From Alcanivoracaceae bacterium (GTDB lineage Bacteria > Pseudomonadota > Gammaproteobacteria > Xanthomonadales > Marinicellaceae), in NCBI GenBank assembly GCA_016744455.1, contig JADGEI010000001.1, forward strand, positions 450,504-514,503: a DNA stretch of 64,000 nt. The letters run 5' to 3'. Numbering within the stretch: position 1 is the stretch's first letter; each line of letters starts with the position of its first letter. The translations under genes and the position numbers were made by a program. This document shows, one piece after another, positions 50,705 to 59,018 of this stretch. The notes beneath the pieces were generated by a model. The model worked only from the letters and a program-made list of their open reading frames with translations, searched no databases and had not been told where the DNA came from.

Positions 50705-51574
50705 ATGCGTATATTACTACTAACAATCTTATCACTAAATATCTGTTTTGCTCAAGATGAACCTAAAAAAATCAACCCTAAAGACTTGGTTGATAAAGTC
50801 AATCGTGCTGATTTAGAAGGCGATGAATCTGTTGAAATCAATAATTTAATTCCAACACTTGATATGCCTACAATTGAGTTTGAAAAAAAGGTTGAAAACA
50901 CGGCTAACAATAAACCAAAAAAAGTTACAAAAAATCCTAAGATATCACCTAGGCCCAAAGTAAAAAAAGAGAAGCCAACAAAAATAGAAAGCAAAAAAAT
51001 AGTTACATCAAAACGATCGATGACATCAAAAATGTTAAAAGTCAATGACACGATAGTCGTCAATAATGATAAAGTTGTCATATTTAGAACAGCAAAAAGT
51101 GAAATTGTTAAATATCCTTACAAAGGTCAAATTCCATTAGGTTCATTTGGATTAAAAAAACAAAATAATGTTTATATTGTTACAGATCCTAAGAGATTAC
51201 GAGAAGATATAAAATTAGCTGAATCAATAAAAAATACTAAACCTCAAGAATCAATTGCCAAAACAGAAAAAACGACTGTTGATACGATTGACAACGGAAT
51301 AGAATATTCAGAAGCGCAACTTGCCAGCAGAAAAAAGGTTGAAGAAAAATATAATAACGGTAAAAAAATAAAGAAAAGCATTATGTTAAAAAACCTAAGA
51401 GTGAATGATATGGTTTATATAATTAAAGAGTTGTCATTGGTCATTCGCAAAAAGAAAAGCACATCAGGAGTCTATAAATATTGGCTGACAGAATCGTTGG
51501 ATATAAACAACCCATCAGTTGAAAAAATAGAAAATAACCAATATGAAATTATTAGATCTTACCAAGCTAAATAA
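50705..51574 (+). CDS. Exported lysine-rich protein with two related modules
   Basis: 289 residues, not recognised. Signal peptide-like start (MRILLLTILSLNICFAQ). Residues 60-100 are very rich in Lys, Pro and Ser. Two modules look related: KMLKVNDTIVV...VVIFRTAKS near residue 110 and KNLRVNDMVYII...LVIRKKKS near 230, suggesting an internal duplication. Probably periplasmic or wall-associated, perhaps binding an anionic partner through its lysines; that is a guess. It is one base after fumC, and its stop overlaps gph by one base. Confidence 0.65.
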   Translation: MRILLLTILSLNICFAQDEPKKINPKDLVDKVNRADLEGDESVEINNLIPTLDMPTIEFEKKVENTANNKPKKVTKNPKISPRPKVKKEKPTKIESKKIVTSKRSMTSKMLKVNDTIVVNNDKVVIFRTAKSEIVKYPYKGQIPLGSFGLKKQNNVYIVTDPKRLREDIKLAESIKNTKPQESIAKTEKTTVDTIDNGIEYSEAQLASRKKVEEKYNNGKKIKKSIMLKNLRVNDMVYIIKELSLVIRKKKSTSGVYKYWLTESLDINNPSVEKIENNQYEIIRSYQAK

Positions 51575-52233
51575 TGAAAATATTTTCTTATAAAGCTGTT
51601 TTTTTTGATTTAGATGGTACGCTTATAGACTCGGCAAAGGACCTCTCTTTTGCTGTTGATGAGATGAGCCAAGAACTTGGTATTAAAAAACCAGAACTTG
51701 AAAAAATAAAACACTGGATTGGCAATGGAACCTTAAAACTAGTTGAACGTGCATTAGTCTATTCAACTAATAAAAAGCCAAATGATAAACAACTCAATCA
51801 TGCATTTGAGTTGTTTTCAAATGCATATAGAGAATGTATAGGCGAGTATAGTACACTTTTTCCAGGTGTGAAAGAATTGCTGGTTAAACTGTTAGCAAGT
51901 AATATTAAGGTTGCATGTATTACAAATAAGCCATTAGAGTTTACTGATTTTTTATTAATGCAAAACATGATAATTCAATTTTTTTCCGTAATATGTGCTG
52001 GAGATAATGTTAAGTTTAAAAAACCAGACCCCTGGCCCTTGCTTCACGCGAGTAAAGAAATGGGTGTCAATATTAAAGATTGTTTGATGATTGGTGACTC
52101 TACTCATGACATTAAAGCTGCAAGAAATGCAGGCTGTGATGTTGTTGCTGTCAGTTATGGTTATAATCATGGTAATGATATAAGTGAGTCAAACCCAGAT
52201 GATGTTGTAAATAATTTAATGGATTTAATATAA
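51574..52233 (+). CDS. gph: Phosphoglycolate phosphatase
   Basis: 219 residues. HAD hydrolase with motif I DLDGTLIDS, motif II ITNK, the conserved Lys in KKPDPWPLL, and motif IV GDSTHDIKAARNAG. An alpha-helical cap lies between motifs I and II. Gph removes 2-phosphoglycolate formed during repair of oxidised DNA ends. The start overlaps the preceding stop. Other HAD phosphatases of this class cannot be fully excluded. Confidence 0.87.
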   Translation: MKIFSYKAVFFDLDGTLIDSAKDLSFAVDEMSQELGIKKPELEKIKHWIGNGTLKLVERALVYSTNKKPNDKQLNHAFELFSNAYRECIGEYSTLFPGVKELLVKLLASNIKVACITNKPLEFTDFLLMQNMIIQFFSVICAGDNVKFKKPDPWPLLHASKEMGVNIKDCLMIGDSTHDIKAARNAGCDVVAVSYGYNHGNDISESNPDDVVNNLMDLI

Positions 52234-52234
52234 T

Positions 52235-53392
52235 TTGATATCAAGATTTTCTCATATTTCATTATTTAGGTTAGCTGGACTTTTTATCTGGTTAAGCCTA
52301 TCTATACCAATAGTGGTTAAAATTGTTATAGGGGAAGATTGGATTAATTCACAAAGTATTTTGTGGTTACTTTCACATTTGGCATTCGGTATTGGTTTTA
52401 TTATATTAACAAAAAATTTAGGCCATTCAAAATTATTATATGATGAGTGGATTTTATTATTTGCAATGATAGCTGTAATATTTATCATTAACTGGTCCAC
52501 ATTAAGCATTAATGGTCTTTTTTATTCACTAATTATTACTATTCTTTTGCCATGGATTATGACAGTAAAGCAAGGAATTTTAGTGTTGATCACGCAAAAT
52601 TTACTAATTGGATGGCAAATTTTAAGTGGACTTGACGGTATTGTTGAAAGTGACTCGCAGTCAATTGATATGGTATTCTTTCTATTTTTTTGGATAGGAA
52701 TATCAGCTTTTTCTTATGTTTTATCATTTGTAGGTTGCAGACAACAAAATGCTAAAGAAGAGTTGAGGAAATTGAACTCGGAATTGCGTGCCACACAAGT
52801 ATTGTTAACTGAAAGCTCACGCATTAATGAAAGGTTACGCATCTCTCGTGAGTTACATGATCTCATAGGGCATCATTTAACTGCACTTAGCCTGAACTTG
52901 GAGGTTGCAACTCACATAACTGAAGGTAAAGCACAAAAACAAGTTGCAAAAGCTCAAGGTATAGCTCGCCTTTTGTTAAGTGACGTACGAGATGTTGTCA
53001 GCTCCTTTCGGAATAAAGGTAACTTGAATTTTGCTCAAGCCATTGTGGAGTTAACTGATGGAATACCTCGATTAAATATCCATATTGATATAGATAAAGA
53101 GTACACCATAGAAGAACCAAAACTTGCACAAACGATGTTACGTTGTACACAAGAGCTAATTACAAATTGCATTAAACATGCCAAAGCAGAAAATTTATGG
53201 CTAAACTTCTCTAAAGATGGAGAAAAAATTGTTATAATAATTGAAGACGATGGCATAGGTTGTAATGCTTCTTTTAGAGAAGGAAATGGGTTAACTGGTA
53301 TCAAGGAAAGAGCTAAACAATTCAATGGAAACGCCATGGTAGTTCCAAGTAGTAAAGGATTTTGTGTTCAAATAGAATTTATGACAGGGTAG
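52235..53392 (+). CDS. Membrane sensor histidine kinase (HisKA_3 type)
   Basis: 385 residues with about five to six N-terminal transmembrane helices (10-165) and little periplasmic sequence. A coiled coil leads to the H box SRELHDLIGHHLTALSL (phospho-acceptor His in ELHD, near residue 210), N box ELITNCIKHA and G box GNGLTGIKER. It resembles LiaS/DesK-type kinases. The start is TTG 52235, one base after gph; no ATG is nearby. Paired with the regulator 3 bases downstream. The signal is unknown. Confidence 0.88.
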   Translation: MISRFSHISLFRLAGLFIWLSLSIPIVVKIVIGEDWINSQSILWLLSHLAFGIGFIILTKNLGHSKLLYDEWILLFAMIAVIFIINWSTLSINGLFYSLIITILLPWIMTVKQGILVLITQNLLIGWQILSGLDGIVESDSQSIDMVFFLFFWIGISAFSYVLSFVGCRQQNAKEELRKLNSELRATQVLLTESSRINERLRISRELHDLIGHHLTALSLNLEVATHITEGKAQKQVAKAQGIARLLLSDVRDVVSSFRNKGNLNFAQAIVELTDGIPRLNIHIDIDKEYTIEEPKLAQTMLRCTQELITNCIKHAKAENLWLNFSKDGEKIVIIIEDDGIGCNASFREGNGLTGIKERAKQFNGNAMVVPSSKGFCVQIEFMTG

Positions 53393-53395
53393 AAA

Positions 53396-54037
53396 ATGAT
53401 AAAAGTATATTTAGTTGATGATCAAAACTTAGTTAGGCAAGGCGTAAGAGCTTTGCTTGAATTAGCTGAGGGTATCGAAGTAATTGGGGAAGCCAACGGT
53501 GGTAAAGCAGCCATTGAGCAAATACCTAAAATAAAACCTGATGTGGTATTACTGGACATGCGAATGCCCGAAATGTCTGGATTGGATGTTTTGCATGAAC
53601 TAAAGCAAAAAGATCAATTACCTCCAACAATAATACTCACAACATTTGATGATGATGAGCTTGTTTTAGCAGGTGTGAAATCTGGTGCTATGGGTTATTT
53701 ATTAAAAGATGTCCCCTTAGAAGATTTGGTTGAAGGAATTAAAAAAGTTGCAAATGGAGAAACTCTGGTTCGACCTCAAATTACAAAAAAAATTCTTGAG
53801 GGAGTTGAAGGGTTAAAAAACGATTTCATGAGCTTTGAACGCCCAGAACCTCTAACTTCAAGAGAAACTGAAATCCTGCGCCTCATGGCGGGAGGTCACA
53901 GCAATAAAGAAATCGCTAACTCACTATTTGTAGCAGAAGGCACAGTCAAAAACCACGTATCAAACATTCTTTCAAAAATTGGTGTTAGAGATAGAACCCG
54001 GGCCGTTTTGAAGGCACTTGAGCTGGGTTTGATTTAA
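53396..54037 (+). CDS. NarL/LuxR-type response regulator
   Basis: 213 residues. Receiver domain with phospho-acceptor Asp in VVLLDMRMPEMSG (near residue 54), Thr in TTFDD and Lys in LLKDVP. The C-terminal LuxR helix-turn-helix is LTSRETEILRLMAGGHSNKEIA in outline (about 152-213). It forms a two-component pair with the kinase just upstream. Targets unknown. Likely the last intact gene of the long run that starts at 42.5 kb. Confidence 0.92.
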   Translation: MIKVYLVDDQNLVRQGVRALLELAEGIEVIGEANGGKAAIEQIPKIKPDVVLLDMRMPEMSGLDVLHELKQKDQLPPTIILTTFDDDELVLAGVKSGAMGYLLKDVPLEDLVEGIKKVANGETLVRPQITKKILEGVEGLKNDFMSFERPEPLTSRETEILRLMAGGHSNKEIANSLFVAEGTVKNHVSNILSKIGVRDRTRAVLKALELGLI

Positions 54038-54056
54038 ACAGTTAAAGTTTTCAAAT

Positions 54057-54513
54057 ATGACTTGGATAAAAACGGTAAATTACACTAATGCTAAGGGCAA
54101 ATTACTTAAATTATATAATCAGGTAAAAGGCCCTAATAATAAATGAATGTCAATATTGTGTTGATGATCATTATTCGGGAATGAAACGTTTGTTAGCAGA
54201 TGATGAATTATCTAAAACGATTTTTAATGAATTGGTTAGTAAACATTATTCCATCTTAACTGATAAACAAGTAGCCGCATTAAATTATGTTGCCGTGTTA
54301 ACTCTGTCACCAGTAGATTTGTCGAACAACGACATTAAAAGTATGAGAGTAAATAGCTGGAATGACGGAGAAATCCTCGAAATAAACCAAGTTGCTGCTT
54401 ATTTTAACTATGATAATCGAACGGTACTAGGTCTTGGTATAACTATTGAAGATGATGATATTGGTTTATCACCCAATAACTCAAATGATATAAATGATTG
54501 GAATCATTCGTAA
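54057..54513 (+). pseudogene. Broken AhpD/CMD-type peroxidase-related gene
   Basis: Two pieces of a typical peroxidase-related carboxymuconolactone decarboxylase-like protein lie in different frames. From ATG 54057 the first 29 codons (MTWIKTVNY... to VKGPNNK) match the family N-terminus and end at TGA 54144. From 54148, shifted by one, the reading resumes at the redox motif C-Q-Y-C-V-D-D-H and continues to the normal C-terminus (INQVAAYFNYDNRTVLGLG) and stop 54513. About 50 codons normally between these parts are missing. A 110-residue ATG frame (54181-54513) remains open but lacks the CxxC motif. I read this as an internal deletion with frameshift. Confidence 0.8.
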
Positions 54514-54525
54514 CTACGAAATTGT

Positions 54526-55446
54526 CTATAGATTAATAGTCATCCCTTCATAGGCAGAATTGAATCCTTTGGCTTTAACTTCGTGTTGTGCTTCATTGCC
54601 TTTTTGAATTAGTGGATTCGTGTGATTGAAGTGAATGAAATAAACTTTCTTTTTATCTGTATCAGATAAATCTTTAAATAAATGCATACTTTCCTCTACA
54701 AATGGATGTGGTATCTCACTCATGTCACGGTTTGGGATTTCGCCGTTTTTATAGAATGTAGCATCGAGTAGGGCGTAGTCAACTTTTTTAATCACTTGGA
54801 CTATATCTAAGCTCCACTTTTGCCATTTATCAATGTCAGGGATAAACAGTGCTGTTTTTCGAGGCCCTTTGATATAAAATCCAACTGTTTCTGAAAACTC
54901 ATCACGGTGTGGAACAAGTATGGGAGTAAGTGTTAAATTGTCACTTAGTATAATAGCTTTTTGGTTTTGTAAACGATGCAAAACAATGTTTTTAAGTGCT
55001 ACTAATTGGCTCCAAGGTCCATTATTTTCTAAAAAATGTTTCATTTTTGGCATAGTATAGACATTAACTTTGTTGGTGCCGGCTGCTTCGCGACCCATAT
55101 GCATTAAACCAGTATAATGTCCTATATGTGCATGGGTTAAGAATACACCTGCAAATTTATATGTGGAATCAATAAATTGATGTAAATTGTACATTTGTTG
55201 ACGAATATCTGGCGTGGCTTCAAGCATGTATTTCTTTTTTTCTTTAATATCTACGATACCAATTGATACAGCTTTTTCCTTTAATCTGATGTCCTTATAA
55301 GCAGGCAAACAATGTGGTTTGTAACAATTAAGCTGTGGGTAGCCTGCATCTTGGGCAATGCCTAATATAATTAACTTTACTTGTTGTTCATTGTCATCAG
55401 CAAATACTGATGACAATGAAAATAGAATTAGGAAAATGGCTTTCAT
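54526..55446 (-). CDS. Exported PqqB-like metallo-beta-lactamase-fold protein
   Basis: 306 residues. Signal peptide (MKAIFLILFSLSSVFA). The MBL fold resembles PqqB (LGIAQDAGYPQLNC near residue 30). The metal motif is H-A-H-I-G-H (THAHIGHYTG), where the usual HxHxDH aspartate is replaced by Gly. Later metal-type residues occur in PHRDEF, PDIDKW and FIHFNHTNP. No other pqq genes are here, so it is probably not a PQQ enzyme. It overlaps the M49-like gene by ATGA and ends the minus-strand operon. Substrate unknown. Confidence 0.78.
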   Translation of the reverse strand: MKAIFLILFSLSSVFADDNEQQVKLIILGIAQDAGYPQLNCYKPHCLPAYKDIRLKEKAVSIGIVDIKEKKKYMLEATPDIRQQMYNLHQFIDSTYKFAGVFLTHAHIGHYTGLMHMGREAAGTNKVNVYTMPKMKHFLENNGPWSQLVALKNIVLHRLQNQKAIILSDNLTLTPILVPHRDEFSETVGFYIKGPRKTALFIPDIDKWQKWSLDIVQVIKKVDYALLDATFYKNGEIPNRDMSEIPHPFVEESMHLFKDLSDTDKKKVYFIHFNHTNPLIQKGNEAQHEVKAKGFNSAYEGMTINL

Positions 55447-57146
55447 TTTAGATTAAGATACTCAACACCTTGATTAAAGACAATATCCACAGGGATTTTT
55501 GTTAATCGATCTAAAGCAGCCTTTAATTGTGGTGACACTTTTCCTTGCTCATCAACCCATTTTTTAACACCATCATAATCACCATTGCCTTGCAAGGTTA
55601 AGATTTTCTTAGATAAGCTTTTTATTGCTGTTGACATTTTTTCAGGGTTGACAGAATAATAACCAGTTTTTTCATCAAAATTAAAGGCTGACTGTTTTGC
55701 AAAGTAATTAAAACGTAACATATTTGCTATACCGTGAGCAGAGCTAGAGCCGAAACGAACGGAACGGAAAATACCTGCCATAAAGGTAACATAATTGTCC
55801 ATTATTTGGCCTTCTGTTAATTCACCCATCTGGTATAATTTTTCTACCATATAAAGACCTAAAATATCTGCTTTTCCTTCTTCTTGCGCGGATGCAAATT
55901 GCTTAAGTGCTGTTCTTACAGTTCCTTTTCCATTTATGGTGTTTTTGATACCTAGGCCATGAGCAACTTCATGAAACATAGTGTTACCGAAGAAGGCAGG
56001 AAAAGTTATATGTTTACGTTGATCTGGCGAAACCAATACTTCAGATATAGGTATTAAAATTTTATCAAACTTAGCTTGCATAGCATTCTTTAATTGTAAT
56101 CGTCGAGAACCTTTAGCTAACTGAACCGTCTCATCATTTGGTAGATTAATGGCAATAGTTTTACTGCCAGCATTGGAATGTCCTGCATAATATAGCACAT
56201 CATATGCGTTGAGATCTGAGTCAGTTCCAGGTGTTTCAGTTTTATATTCTTCTTCTATAGGTAGGTCTTTTTGTAGTATTGGCAAAAGTGCTGAAAATTT
56301 AGCAAGTTTTTTACTCCAAGACTTATCTTTGATTAATACATAGGCTTCATATGCAGCTTTGTATCCATATAATTGATCTTCATAAGTTTCAATAGGGCCT
56401 ACAACGAAGTCGATGGCATTAGTCTTCATGTCCATCCAAGCCATGTCACTGGCTTTAAATTCGTCATCAATTAAGGCTTGGGCTCTGAGTGTTAAATAGT
56501 TTTTAAAACCATTATCATCTGCTAATAGAGCTGCTTCTAATAAGAGTTTTGAGGCCTTTTCTAAATGTTCAGAATAGGCTTCATGATAAAATTCTGTTAT
56601 TAATTTTCCTTTATTATTCCGTTTAAGAATTGTATATAAACTAGATTTATTATTATCACTTGTACTATCAAATTCTTCTTTTGTCATGCCTTTTGGATAA
56701 AAATTCGCACCCAATGACTTTTCTTTTTGACTGTTGACTAGAGGTTTGTCTCCGTTTAATCTATCCCAAGGGCCATAGTTAATATCGACGAGTCTTCTTA
56801 GATTGTCATCGCTTATAGATGATAGTAATGTTTTTTTATCCCCATAAGATTGCAACCAAAATAGACTATCCATAATTTTAGATGTTTCAATTAAAATTGG
56901 AATCATTTTCTTTTGATTCTCACTAAGATGTGAAAGGTCAGTTGTTAAGTTAAATGTTGCATAAACTTCAGAAACAATAGGGGTTTCAGGCTTTAGAGTA
57001 AACACTTCAGGTTCTCGACTTACGGTAATTTCCTGTACATTAGGTTGTTTCTTTTTGATTGAGTTATCTTCTACAGAATCTTGGGATGATTGACAAGCTG
57101 TAAAAAGGGTCAAAATAGTCAGTAAGGTTGATAATTTTTTATACAT
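55443..57146 (-). CDS. M49-like (dipeptidyl peptidase III family) lipoprotein
   Basis: 567 residues. Lipoprotein signal with lipobox LFTAC (Cys near residue 18). The zinc site is H392-E-V-A-H396 with a downstream E-E-G-K-A-D (422-427), corresponding to the HExx(x)H and EExxAD pair of M49 peptidases. Classical DPP III has a six-residue HExxGH motif; a five-residue HExxH form is known from some bacterial members. It would be a membrane-anchored zinc peptidase in the envelope. It is cotranscribed with the MBL gene and the TPR gene (9 bases). Confidence 0.78.
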   Translation of the reverse strand: MYKKLSTLLTILTLFTACQSSQDSVEDNSIKKKQPNVQEITVSREPEVFTLKPETPIVSEVYATFNLTTDLSHLSENQKKMIPILIETSKIMDSLFWLQSYGDKKTLLSSISDDNLRRLVDINYGPWDRLNGDKPLVNSQKEKSLGANFYPKGMTKEEFDSTSDNNKSSLYTILKRNNKGKLITEFYHEAYSEHLEKASKLLLEAALLADDNGFKNYLTLRAQALIDDEFKASDMAWMDMKTNAIDFVVGPIETYEDQLYGYKAAYEAYVLIKDKSWSKKLAKFSALLPILQKDLPIEEEYKTETPGTDSDLNAYDVLYYAGHSNAGSKTIAINLPNDETVQLAKGSRRLQLKNAMQAKFDKILIPISEVLVSPDQRKHITFPAFFGNTMFHEVAHGLGIKNTINGKGTVRTALKQFASAQEEGKADILGLYMVEKLYQMGELTEGQIMDNYVTFMAGIFRSVRFGSSSAHGIANMLRFNYFAKQSAFNFDEKTGYYSVNPEKMSTAIKSLSKKILTLQGNGDYDGVKKWVDEQGKVSPQLKAALDRLTKIPVDIVFNQGVEYLNLK

Positions 57147-57155
57147 AAATATTCT

Positions 57156-57890
57156 CTAGTTTAAATATGATTTAGCAATTTTGGTCCAGTGTTTTTCCTT
57201 TTTTTGGTAGAACTTAGGAGCCAAACGGCTTCGAGTTATTGATTCTTTAAAAATTTGTTGAGCTTTTTCGGTATGATTTTGATGCAACAATAACAGTCCA
57301 TATCGAATACGACCTTCCTCTCCTGGATAGTTTTGTGCAACTATTTCATATTCATTTAACGCTTCATCAAACTTCTCTAAACCTTCTAAACTTCTGGCAT
57401 AGAGTAAATGCCCATCGGTAGATTTAAAGTTTGGGTTAGAAGCGATTACATCATCAAGTAATTTAATGGTTTCAGTAAATTGATGATTGGCAAAATAGGC
57501 ATGAGCTAATTTTACCATAATTGTAGGGTCGCCTTCACCTATGCCTGTTAAACATGCTAAATAAAGCTCTATTGAATCATCCAACATTTTTGCTTCAAAG
57601 CATTCATCTGCTAGGTTTAATTTATTTTCTAGAGTATTGGCTATTTCTAATTGCTGTTTACGTTTGCGTAATTCCCTTTGGGGGTCTATTGCTTTGAGTA
57701 ATGAATTTTTTGCGCTATGTGCGGTACGTGATTGCCCTAAGTCAGGTAAAACTTGAGTCAGAAAATAGATACCAATTCCAATACCTGGAATTAGCATAAT
57801 TATATATATCCAATAGATTTCACGGCCCGTTTTTATAACATGAATTGCAAAAGCTATTTGGAAGATAAGTGAAAGTCCAATATAAGGCAT
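57156..57890 (-). CDS. Membrane-anchored TPR protein
   Basis: 244 residues. Two N-terminal hydrophobic helices (about 3-18 and 26-46) are followed by a charged linker and three to four TPR-like helical repeats (about 85-240; for example MVKLAHAYFANHQ, ARSLEGLEKFDEALNEYE). The TPR part would face the cytoplasm and act as a scaffold. It is 3 bases after moaE and 9 bases before the M49-like gene. Partners unknown. Confidence 0.75.
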   Translation of the reverse strand: MPYIGLSLIFQIAFAIHVIKTGREIYWIYIIMLIPGIGIGIYFLTQVLPDLGQSRTAHSAKNSLLKAIDPQRELRKRKQQLEIANTLENKLNLADECFEAKMLDDSIELYLACLTGIGEGDPTIMVKLAHAYFANHQFTETIKLLDDVIASNPNFKSTDGHLLYARSLEGLEKFDEALNEYEIVAQNYPGEEGRIRYGLLLLHQNHTEKAQQIFKESITRSRLAPKFYQKKEKHWTKIAKSYLN

Positions 57891-57893
57891 CTA

Positions 57894-58310
57894 TTACTCC
57901 TGTTCGACCCAGCCTGACTCACCATCTGTCCAGGATTCGTTTTTATAGATAGGAACTCGTGATTTTACTTCATCTAAAATGAAACGACAAGCCTTGAAGG
58001 CTGCATCTCGATGTGGTGCTGAGACACCAACCCAAACTGCCATGTCACCAATTTCAAGTAAACCAATACGATGAGTGCATATGGCTTTTTTAATTGTAAA
58101 TTTATCCATCGCTTCAGAGATAATTACATTGCCCTCTTTTATTGCTAGCTTGTTGTAGGCTTCATAGGCCAGTTTTGTAACATCTTTGCCTTGGTTGTTA
58201 TTACGAACCCAGCCTTCAAAACAGACGAAGCCTCCGGAATTAGGATCTAATACCAGTTCTTTGAGTTGTTTATCATTGATTTTATTTTCGCTTAAGTTAA
58301 ACAATTTCAT
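57894..58310 (-). CDS. moaE: Molybdopterin synthase catalytic subunit MoaE
   Basis: 138 residues. MoaE features are GGFVCFEGWVRNNN, the catalytic Lys region KNESWTDGESGWVEQE and HRIGLLEIGD. With MoaD it inserts two sulfurs into cPMP to form molybdopterin. It overlaps moaD by 4 bases (ATGA). Confidence 0.94.
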   Translation of the reverse strand: MKLFNLSENKINDKQLKELVLDPNSGGFVCFEGWVRNNNQGKDVTKLAYEAYNKLAIKEGNVIISEAMDKFTIKKAICTHRIGLLEIGDMAVWVGVSAPHRDAAFKACRFILDEVKSRVPIYKNESWTDGESGWVEQE

Positions 58311-58549
58311 CCTCCTGATGCAGGAGGAAGAAAAGCAACAGTATCGCCGTTATTTAAGGGTGAACTCCAATTAACAAATTCATCATTTATAGCGACTTTT
58401 ATACTGTCTTTATGAGGTTCTCCTATAGCCTTAGTTAAAAGTTCTTGGTATAAATCCTCTGTCGTTTTACTAGAGGTTTGGTAATTTAATTTTGAAGTTT
58501 TCCATGTGTCTTTGAGTTTCCCAAAGAATAATATTTTTATATTTATCAT
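58307..58549 (-). CDS. moaD: Molybdopterin synthase sulfur carrier subunit MoaD
   Basis: 80 residues, ubiquitin-like fold ending in the required Gly-Gly (FLPPASGG), where the thiocarboxylate forms. It carries sulfur to MoaE. It overlaps moaC and moaE by 4 bases each. Confidence 0.93.
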   Translation of the reverse strand: MINIKILFFGKLKDTWKTSKLNYQTSSKTTEDLYQELLTKAIGEPHKDSIKVAINDEFVNWSSPLNNGDTVAFLPPASGG

Positions 58550-59016
58550 AAGTTTATATCAGATTTCCCACCTGTTTTTAATACAAGTTTAGTATTAGTT
58601 ATTTCTATATTATGTGATAAAGCTTTACACATGTCATAGATGGTTAATGCAGCTACTGATGCACCAGTTAAAGCTTCCATTTCTACTCCTGTTTTATGGT
58701 GCAGTGACACGGTACAGTTAATTTCTGCATTGCCTTGAGAATTGGTGATAATGGTTATTTTACAGTTTTCTATTGCTAATGGATGGCAAAATGGGATAAG
58801 TTCATGGGTTTTTTTTGCAGCCATAACTCCTGCGATGATTGCCGTATGATAAACAGGCCCTTTTTTAGTAATTATTTCTTGGTTTTTAAAATAATTTTTG
58901 ATTTCTTGAGGAAATAAAACTGTAGATGTTGCTGTAGCGGTTCTCTTTGTGATGTTTTTGTTACTGACATCAACCATAGTAGGGTTGTTCTGTTGATCAA
59001 TATGGGTAAGGCTCAT
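58546..59016 (-). CDS. moaC: Cyclic pyranopterin monophosphate synthase MoaC
   Basis: 156 residues. MoaC motifs are MVDVSNK, GVMAAKKTHELIPFCHPL and GVEMEALTGASVAALTIYDM. It converts the MoaA product to cPMP. It starts 2 bases after the moaA stop. Confidence 0.95.
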   Translation of the reverse strand: MSLTHIDQQNNPTMVDVSNKNITKRTATATSTVLFPQEIKNYFKNQEIITKKGPVYHTAIIAGVMAAKKTHELIPFCHPLAIENCKITIITNSQGNAEINCTVSLHHKTGVEMEALTGASVAALTIYDMCKALSHNIEITNTKLVLKTGGKSDINL

Positions 59017-59018
59017 GA

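Noticed and set aside
50752..51081. 109-codon minus-strand frame inside the lysine-rich exported protein
   Set aside because: Antisense of a low-complexity AAA/AAG-rich region, which gives long stop-free antisense frames by composition.
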